DNA from: Clostridium pasteurianum BC1
Lineage (GTDB): Bacteria > Bacillota > Clostridia > Clostridiales > Clostridiaceae
Direction of reading: 5' to 3'
NCBI RefSeq assembly: GCF_000389635.1
Contig: NC_021182.1
Span: forward strand, 1,922,001-1,986,000
DNA: 64,000 bases
Below, one piece after another: positions 58,115-64,000 of this stretch. Within the stretch, counting starts at the first letter, position 1, and each line of letters opens with the position of its first letter. A program made the translations under genes and the position numbers. Below the pieces are notes generated by a model, which saw only the letters and a program-made list of their open reading frames with translations, did no database searches and had not been told where the DNA came from.

Positions 58115-58831
58115 TTATTCAATTGCAATGGGTTTTGTACCATAGTGTATAGAAGCTATACCGCAAGATAGGGATTTGTAGCTGGCATCTTTGAAGCCTA
58201 TGGATTCAAAAGCATATTTCAGTTCAGTTTTTGTCATAAATTTATTTACAGAGTCCCTAAGATAGGAATAGGCATTTTTACTGCCGGTACCTAAATATCC
58301 AATAATGGGAAGCATATGATTAAAATATAATCCATATATCTGTTTAAATATGGGGATTTGTGGAGTTGATAGTTCTAAGCAGATTGCCTTTCCTCCTGGT
58401 TTTAGAACTCTGTAGATTTCAGATAGTGCCTTTGTTTTATTAGGAATGTTTCTTAATCCAAATGCAATAGTCACACAATCAAAGCTGCAATCTTTAAAGG
58501 GAAGTGCTTGCACATCACCTTTAAGCAATTTAAATTTATAATTATTAATACTCTTATTAAGACGTTTATAACCCACCTTAAGCATAGCTTCATTAAAATC
58601 TAAACCTGTAACTTCAGTGTCTTTACCAACCTTTTTGCAGGTATAGTATATCATTTTACCGGTACCGCAGCATAAATCTAAAACTTTACTATTTTCATTT
58701 ATATTTGAAATATTTATAGCTTTTTTTCTCCATAGACTATCAATATTAAGAGTTAGTACTGTATTCAACATATCATATTTTTCAGCAATAGATGAAAAAA
58801 TATTTTGAACGTTTGATTTTTCACTGGCCAT
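58115..58831 (-). CDS. menG: Demethylmenaquinone methyltransferase MenG/UbiE
   Basis: A 238-residue SAM methyltransferase (start at 58831 after AAAGGAGAT; a longer frame lacks a ribosome binding site). NVQNIFSSIAEKYDMLNTVL, VLDLCCGTGKM (SAM motif I), VTIAFGLRNIPNKTKALSEI and YRVLKPGGK are UbiE/MenG signatures. It adds the ring methyl in the last step of menaquinone synthesis. A menF start lies 5 kb away. Confidence 0.85.
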   Translation of the reverse strand: MASEKSNVQNIFSSIAEKYDMLNTVLTLNIDSLWRKKAINISNINENSKVLDLCCGTGKMIYYTCKKVGKDTEVTGLDFNEAMLKVGYKRLNKSINNYKFKLLKGDVQALPFKDCSFDCVTIAFGLRNIPNKTKALSEIYRVLKPGGKAICLELSTPQIPIFKQIYGLYFNHMLPIIGYLGTGSKNAYSYLRDSVNKFMTKTELKYAFESIGFKDASYKSLSCGIASIHYGTKPIAIE

Positions 58832-59038
58832 ATTATAATCTCCTTTTATATTAATAGGAATAAAACAAATATTGCAAGATCCCAAAGTGCATGGGATATA
58901 ATTAAGAGAGACCATACTATCATCATTTGTCTAATAACTAAGAGCTATACATCCAAAGTACAATGTATGTGTCCTTAGATTTTGATGAGAGATATGGTCT
59001 TAAATAAAGCTTTGATATTTAGATTTTAACAGCTTAAA

Positions 59039-60433
59039 TTACATACGCATTTCCATTGGAAGAGCAAATAATATAAGATTTACAACTGCTAAAAACACTA
59101 TTAATATTGTATAAACAACTGAGATCTTTATAGGATTTTTGTTTCCATAAGTATGTTTTGCAATCTTATACACAGTATATATGGAACCTAAAGCTCCAAG
59201 AACAATTAATATATATTGAAGTACTTGTATGGTTTCATTATCTAAGATAGCTGTTGATCCATGCATGTTTACTCCAAAAAGTTCTGCAAAGGTGAAAATT
59301 ACAGATTTGCCTTCTGCTAGTAAATGAAATAAGTTATGAGCTATATGGCCTGCTAAATCCAAAGGTATAATAGCATATCCAAATCTAGCAAAATTTTGTT
59401 TGACTGAATCTCCATTAAATTTTTTTGCAATTAATCCTGTTACAGAAAGTAGAATAATAGGGATCAGCATTGCAATAATAAAAGTTACAGTGAAGGTTAC
59501 ATAGTAGCTTGTAGTACCAGTTACATCTTCAAGCCAATTTAATATATCTTTCCATATAGCTAGCATAGTGATATTTTGAACAAATACAATACCCATAATT
59601 ACAACAGCGAGAAATGATTCTGCAAGCTTTGGCTTACGAATAAACCATAATTCTTTAGTAGGTACACGTGGGTACATTTTGATAGAATCATTAGGACAAT
59701 TTTTTACACAATTACCACAAAAATTACATTCTGCATTGGTTTCCATGGTTCTTGGAAACTCAAACATTGGACATCCATCAGCTTTTTCACTACCTTTATA
59801 GCAGGCAAGTACTTTGCATTTAGCACATTTTTCTGGAGTTGCTCTTAGTTCCATCATGCCAACCCTTGTATAGTTACTAGATACACCGCCAAGGAAGCAT
59901 AGATATCTACACCAGGTTCTGCGTTCAAAGAATGCGCCTGAAAAAATAACTCCAGCGGTAATAAGTAGCAGTACAACTGCTGAACCACGAGGGGATTCAA
60001 CAACGCCCCAAATATGGTCGCTCCAGGTTATCATTATAAACATTGCATCTATAATCCATATTCCATATTTTCTTAAAAATTTAGGAACTGGACGATTATT
60101 ACCAATAAACTTTTGTACAAGATCATTTATAAGTCCAAAGGGACATATTGCACACCAAAATCTGCCAAGTAGAAATAACATGATTGGAAGCAAAGGCCAC
60201 CATAGTACCCATGTGCCAGCTGTACCAAAGTTATTGTGAGCAACAGATGGACCAACCAATAATTCATAAACAATAAAAGCAAAAACTATTAAAACTGGCC
60301 ATTGGAATATACCAGGATACCATTTACTTTGTATAAATTTTTTAAACATTTTATTTTTAAGTAAATTTACATTAGATGAAGAATTGGAATTTTGTTTACC
60401 TTTATTATCTTCATATTTTTCTTTTTCTTCCAT
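59039..60433 (-). CDS. Membrane polyferredoxin, NosR/NapH-like
   Basis: A 464-residue protein. The N-terminal TM helices surround a first Cys motif (FWCAICPFGLINDLVQKF) and a second (TWCRYLCFLGG). Then come two cytosolic 4Fe-4S motifs, CAKCKVLACYKGSEKADGCP and CNFCGNCVKNCPNDS, and about five more TM helices. The family passes electrons from quinol or ferredoxin across or along the membrane to periplasmic enzymes. It lies 20 nt after the FixH-like gene in the same operon. Confidence 0.8.
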   Translation of the reverse strand: MEEKEKYEDNKGKQNSNSSSNVNLLKNKMFKKFIQSKWYPGIFQWPVLIVFAFIVYELLVGPSVAHNNFGTAGTWVLWWPLLPIMLFLLGRFWCAICPFGLINDLVQKFIGNNRPVPKFLRKYGIWIIDAMFIMITWSDHIWGVVESPRGSAVVLLLITAGVIFSGAFFERRTWCRYLCFLGGVSSNYTRVGMMELRATPEKCAKCKVLACYKGSEKADGCPMFEFPRTMETNAECNFCGNCVKNCPNDSIKMYPRVPTKELWFIRKPKLAESFLAVVIMGIVFVQNITMLAIWKDILNWLEDVTGTTSYYVTFTVTFIIAMLIPIILLSVTGLIAKKFNGDSVKQNFARFGYAIIPLDLAGHIAHNLFHLLAEGKSVIFTFAELFGVNMHGSTAILDNETIQVLQYILIVLGALGSIYTVYKIAKHTYGNKNPIKISVVYTILIVFLAVVNLILFALPMEMRM

Positions 60434-60453
60434 AAGAATTATTTCCTCGCTTT

Positions 60454-60990
60454 CTATGCTGCCGAAGTTTTTTTCTTATTTTTAGATATTACAGCAATAA
60501 TAATAATTAAAACAACAACTCCTAAAAATCCACCTATGATAAGCCAATTAGGACCAGAGTCAGCTACTTTTATATCAAAATCAGCCATTTTTTCCTGGTT
60601 TGCTGCCGTAAAATCTGTTTTAATTGTCCAATTACCTTTATCAGAGAAATTTACGTTTCCAGTATATTCTCCCTTTTCTTGTCCTGCTTTAAAGTCAATA
60701 GCTCCAGGTTTAGAATTATCCATATTCATATTACCCATATTGTTGCTTGGCATGTCAGCAGTTACTTTAACATTTGCATTTTCCAACGGTTGTCCTTTCT
60801 CATCATAAAGTCTAATTGTTAACTCATTATCGCCGGTTTTCACTGTATCACTGCTTAAAACTAAGTCTACTTTTATTCCGTCTACATTTTTCTCGATTTT
60901 AGTTCCACCACTATCCGCTAATGCAGTTGTGGATAATATAAGTGTAAAAAGTAATCCTAACACTAAATTTTTGATTAATTTTTTTCCCAT
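60454..60990 (-). CDS. Secreted FixH/YtkA-like protein, membrane-anchored and Met-rich
   Basis: A 178-residue protein with a signal peptide (residues 1-25, LSTTALADS), a YtkA/FixH-like beta domain (VDLVLSSDTVKTGDNELTIR to GNWTIKTDF), and a C-terminal TM helix (about 148-170). A loop NNMGNMNMDN gives a Met-rich copper-binding-like site. The family is linked to cytochrome oxidase and copper handling. It is the first gene of the operon with the polyferredoxin. Confidence 0.7.
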   Translation of the reverse strand: MGKKLIKNLVLGLLFTLILSTTALADSGGTKIEKNVDGIKVDLVLSSDTVKTGDNELTIRLYDEKGQPLENANVKVTADMPSNNMGNMNMDNSKPGAIDFKAGQEKGEYTGNVNFSDKGNWTIKTDFTAANQEKMADFDIKVADSGPNWLIIGGFLGVVVLIIIIAVISKNKKKTSAA

Positions 60991-61223
60991 ATTGTAAAAT
61001 TCCTCCTAAATATAATTAAATAAATTCCAATAAGATATTAACTGGTGATCTTTTTGTTAAATATTTCAGGCAAAATAAATCTATCCAGACCTAAATAATA
61101 TGTAATAATAAGTCATGAAAATAATTTGATAGTGAGTTGAATTACTTTTCTTGTTACACCTCTTTCTATATAATTTTTTAACTTAGCTATATTGAATCGA
61201 ATGGCTTAAGTATATAAATTTCA

Positions 61224-61243
61224 TATGAAGATATTATGAAGAT
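61224..61243. repeat. TATGAAGAT direct repeat, 11-bp period
   Basis: TATGAAGAT at 61224-61232 and 61235-61243, plus an inverted TCTTCATA at 61308-61315. They lie in the 450-nt divergent region between the FixH-like operon and the kinase gene. The spacing is typical of OmpR-family sites. No gene is seen in 60991-61440. Confidence 0.5.
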
Positions 61244-61455
61244 GAAAAATAAAATTATTAAAATGAGTGAAAGATTTTGTAAACGATTTTTCTTTCTTTA
61301 ACTGGAGTCTTCATAAAATCAACATATTAATTTGATAAAATAATTTAGTAATATATAATAAGCTTAGTAAGTAAAATTTCATAATTTTGTTTAGTATAGA
61401 ATTATGAAATTAGCTGTAATATGTAAATTTATATTTAAATTTGGAGGGAATATTT

Positions 61456-62832
61456 TTGCAGAGTATTAGGAGAAGATTAGGTATAATAATTATTTTTTGT
61501 TCAATTATTGCTGTTATTTTATCGGCACTGTTTGTTAATTTCGCACTTAACAGCACTTTTAATAAATATATGGTGAATATCCAGAATCAAAGAAACAATA
61601 GAATTGTAGATTATTTTGAGCAAATATATAAAAGAGATAAAAAATGGACTGTAAATTCTGGAGAAGAAATGATGCATGAAGCTTATATGAGCAACTATTG
61701 TTTAACGCTTCTAGATGCTAATAAAAATGTAATTTGGGGCATGGATCCCAATGACATAAAAGAAAGAGCTCATCTGGCAATAGTAAAAGATAGTAATAAC
61801 AACGGGGTTTATACATCAAATTCCTTTGAAATTAAATCAGATGGGAAAGTTGTAGGCTATGTGGAAATTGGTCAGTATTCTCCAATTTTGTTATCCCAGC
61901 AGGATATAAATTTCAAAATATCAATAAACAGGGGCATTATTATTAGTGTTTTAATAACAATTTTTATAGCTGTTATAATTAGTATAATTATATCGAAGCA
62001 ATTTTCTTCACCTATTAAAGCGGTTTCAGATACATCTGTTAAACTTTCTAATGGAAACTATGATTCTACTGTAAATATAAAGAGTAATATAAGAGAACTC
62101 AATAATCTGACTGAAAGCATAAATACATTAGGTAAGAGATTGCAAGAGCAGGATCAGCTAAGAAAGAGACTGGTTTCTGATATTTCCCATGAAATAAGAA
62201 CTCCATTAAATGTTCTTCAGAATAATTTAGAAGCAATGATTGACGGAATATTCCCTGTGAATGAGGAACGCTTGAATTATCTGAATGAAGAGGTAATAAG
62301 ATTTGGGAAAATGTTAAATAATTTAAATATATTAAAAGAATTTGATGAAGAAAAATTAAATCTGAATATGACAACTGTCTTTTTAGATGAACTTGTGTCT
62401 TCTGTAAGTAATGAGTTTTCTATTGATTTTAAAAACAAAAACATTAAATTTAATTTGAATATTGATAAAGATAAGGATTTTCAAATAGTAGGAGATGAAG
62501 ATAAGATCAAACAGGTTTTTATAAATTTATTAAGTAATGCCATTAAATTTACTCAGGCTGGAGGAAATGTGTGGGTTAATTTGGATGTAAACAAGGATAA
62601 GGTTGTAGTTAAAGTTAAAGACGATGGTATGGGTATAAAAAAGGAAGATTTACCTTATATTTTTGAAAGATTATATAGAGGAGACAAGAGCCGACATGAA
62701 ATAGAAGGAAGTGGTATAGGGCTAACTATTGTAAAAAGAATACTTACTCTTCATTCTGCCGATATTAATGTTGAAAGTGTTGCTGGTATAGGAACATCGT
62801 TTACATTATATTTTAATAAGAAAATGTCTTAA
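61456..62832 (+). CDS. Sensor histidine kinase
   Basis: A 458-residue kinase with a TTG start (61456) 7 nt after GGAGGGA. TM1 (about 10-28) and TM2 (about 158-180) flank an outer domain of about 125 residues without a Met-rich patch. HAMP, HisKA (DISHEIRTPLNVLQNN), LLSNAIKFTQAGG, DDGMGI and GSGIGLTIVKRI follow. Its partner is the regulator at 63033, after a 200-nt gap. Confidence 0.85.
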   Translation: MQSIRRRLGIIIIFCSIIAVILSALFVNFALNSTFNKYMVNIQNQRNNRIVDYFEQIYKRDKKWTVNSGEEMMHEAYMSNYCLTLLDANKNVIWGMDPNDIKERAHLAIVKDSNNNGVYTSNSFEIKSDGKVVGYVEIGQYSPILLSQQDINFKISINRGIIISVLITIFIAVIISIIISKQFSSPIKAVSDTSVKLSNGNYDSTVNIKSNIRELNNLTESINTLGKRLQEQDQLRKRLVSDISHEIRTPLNVLQNNLEAMIDGIFPVNEERLNYLNEEVIRFGKMLNNLNILKEFDEEKLNLNMTTVFLDELVSSVSNEFSIDFKNKNIKFNLNIDKDKDFQIVGDEDKIKQVFINLLSNAIKFTQAGGNVWVNLDVNKDKVVVKVKDDGMGIKKEDLPYIFERLYRGDKSRHEIEGSGIGLTIVKRILTLHSADINVESVAGIGTSFTLYFNKKMS

Positions 62833-62949
62833 TATGTCGTTAAAATATTGGGAATAATTATCAAAGGTTTCACTTTTTAAATGAATATTTAAAAAACAGA
62901 TAAAAAGTGTACTTATAATCTTGTTAATTAGTAAATGCTTGTCAATAGT

Positions 62950-62995
62950 ATTTTCATTCATGGTTGTGCTTCGGGTGGCATGGCGGGTTAACTAG
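62950..62995. other. GC-rich non-coding island between kinase and regulator
   Basis: GGTTGTGCTTCGGGTGGCAT then GGCGGGTTAACTAG stands out in AT-rich DNA and contains small inverted pairs (TGC...GCA, CATTCATGG/CCATG-like). No ORF and no T-run. It could be a decayed element end or a cis-regulatory RNA. Confidence 0.4.
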
Positions 62996-63032
62996 TAATA
63001 ATCTATACATTTAGAAAATAAGGAGAATAAGA

Positions 63033-63722
63033 ATGAATAATATTTTAATAATTGAGGATGAAGTAAAAGTATCAGAAGTAATTAAAGCTTATCTTGAAAA
63101 AGAAGGGTATAAAGTATATTGCACAATTAAAGGATATGACGGACTTAATTTATTCAATAAAATAGATTTTCAGCTGATTATATTAGATTTAATGCTTCCA
63201 GATATTGATGGGGAAGAGGTTTGTAAGTTTATAAGGAAAACATCGGATGTGCATATATTCATGCTTACTGCAAAGGTAGAATTAAGTGACAAAATTCAAG
63301 GACTTAATATGGGAGCTGATGAATATCTCACTAAGCCTCTAAGTCCAAGAGAATTGACGGCAAGGGTAAATGCTTTGTTTAGAAGGGTAGATTCTAATAA
63401 AATAACAATACTTTCATATGATAATGGAAAACTTAAGATTGATAAAGAAAAGAGAAATGTGCTGGTAAAAGGAGAAGATATAATTTTAACTCCAAATGAA
63501 TTTGATCTTTTGTATACTCTTGCTTCAAATGAGGGTAAAGTTCTATCGCGAGAACAGCTTATTCAAAATGTATATGGTATTGATTTTGAAGGATATGATA
63601 GAACTGTAGATGTCCATATTAAAAATTTAAGGAAAAAAATAGAGGATAGCAGTAAAACACCCAAATATATAATCACTGTTGTTAAAGTTGGTTATAAATT
63701 TGGCGGCGAAAGAGATACGTAG
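63033..63722 (+). CDS. OmpR-family response regulator
   Basis: A 229-residue protein with IIEDEVKVSEVIKAYLEKEG, phospho-acceptor LIILDLMLPDIDGEEV and Lys in LTKPLS. The winged helix contains LTPNEFDLLYTLASNEGKVL and GYDRTVDVHIKNLRKKIED. It is closely similar to the 55601 regulator, so the two systems probably arose by duplication. Confidence 0.9.
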   Translation: MNNILIIEDEVKVSEVIKAYLEKEGYKVYCTIKGYDGLNLFNKIDFQLIILDLMLPDIDGEEVCKFIRKTSDVHIFMLTAKVELSDKIQGLNMGADEYLTKPLSPRELTARVNALFRRVDSNKITILSYDNGKLKIDKEKRNVLVKGEDIILTPNEFDLLYTLASNEGKVLSREQLIQNVYGIDFEGYDRTVDVHIKNLRKKIEDSSKTPKYIITVVKVGYKFGGERDT

Positions 63723-63742
63723 TATTTAATGAGGTGGATAGC

Positions 63743-64000
63743 TTGAAATATCAGAAAATGCAAATTAAATTAGATAGTCCACTTACTTTCTTAAAGTATT
63801 TTAAAAATGAAGAAAATTTTTTCTTTTATAATCCATTGAAAAAGGAATTTATTCTTGGGGCAAAGCGTTTAAAAGCCTTGACTTTGGAGGAAAGTTTAAA
63901 AGATTATCCATATATTTTTTCATCAAGAACCTTCTTTAATTCTATCAGAGACGAAAAGTGGTCAGGAATTGGAAATGAAAATATAGCATTTGAATATTAT
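63743..64000 (+). CDS. menF: Isochorismate synthase MenF, N-terminal part
   Basis: TTG 63743 follows GAGGTGG; the gene runs off the window. The 86 visible residues (KMQIKLDSPLTFLKYFKNEE, FFFYNPLKKEFILGAKRL, SSRTFFNSIRDEKWSGIGNE) fit the start of MenF/EntC-type enzymes. They convert chorismate to isochorismate for menaquinone. The catalytic domain is outside the window. Confidence 0.65.
   Translation, partial: MKYQKMQIKLDSPLTFLKYFKNEENFFFYNPLKKEFILGAKRLKALTLEESLKDYPYIFSSRTFFNSIRDEKWSGIGNENIAFEYY

Noticed and set aside
60392..60808. A 138-codon plus-strand frame over the FixH-like gene
   Set aside because: The minus strand carries a signal peptide, a family domain and a good ribosome binding site; the plus frame has none.
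62950..62995. A cyclic-di-GMP or preQ1 riboswitch
   Set aside because: The conserved core bases of those classes are not present and the island is too short.

Overview
This is AT-rich, Gram-positive DNA with strong GGAGG-type ribosome binding sites and frequent TTG starts. Protein families such as the C_GCAxxG_C_C protein, EFR1-type ferredoxin, DUF1003, GH25 endolysin and FetAB point to a Clostridium or a close relative. The species cannot be read from the sequence alone. No rRNA, tRNA or CRISPR array was found.

Positions 1-25,625 are most of the late half of a siphophage-like prophage, all on + except one antisense gene. The order is: small early/late-control ORFs (90-2560); terS, a serine recombinase and terL (2603-5070); portal-MuF fusion, S78 protease-scaffold and HK97 capsid (5842-10076); connectors and tail tube (10131-12828); a tail chaperone pair joined by a textbook -1 frameshift site (12914-13458); tape measure, Dit and tail hub (14154-18580); fibre, beta-helix spike and SGNH esterase (18609-23869); and lysis genes (24098-25580). 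Integrase and lysogeny genes are not in the window. Several tail genes look damaged: a nonsense codon in the hub, no canonical start in a fibre-associated gene, and a nonsense codon in xkdX. About a dozen intrinsic terminators sit between co-directional late genes, which implies processive antitermination. An antisense ribbon-helix-helix gene and a divergent small membrane-protein gene sit between the chaperone and the tape measure. They share one palindromic -35 box and look like a self-contained lysogenic-conversion switch.

Positions 25,626-46,000 are an accessory chromosomal region. It holds small stress and modification genes (DJ-1/PfpI, CPBP protease, several GNAT acetyltransferases, OsmC, YbjQ, PEBP, YdcF, EFR1 ferredoxin), MerR and HTH regulators with recognisable promoters, IS200/IS605-like non-coding debris, and many pseudogenes. 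Several of the pseudogenes are broken at homopolymer runs. Two promoter-proximal sequences are each duplicated in the region: a 75-bp block, and a promoter with a TTACC-N-GTAA operator.

Positions 46,000-64,000 look more like backbone: an FtsX-type permease (frameshifted), gamma-carbonic-anhydrase-like protein, MarR-FetA-FetB iron export operon, L-asparaginase, redox/thiol proteins (C_GCAxxG, DsrE), a YgjP-type metalloprotease, and two OmpR/histidine kinase systems. These kinases flank a cluster with menaquinone methyltransferase, a NosR/NapH-like membrane polyferredoxin and a Met-rich FixH/YtkA-like protein, with the start of an isochorismate synthase (menF) at the right edge. Together with a cupredoxin remnant and a Met/His-rich kinase sensor, this suggests a quinone- and copper-linked envelope redox module, which is unusual for a Clostridium.
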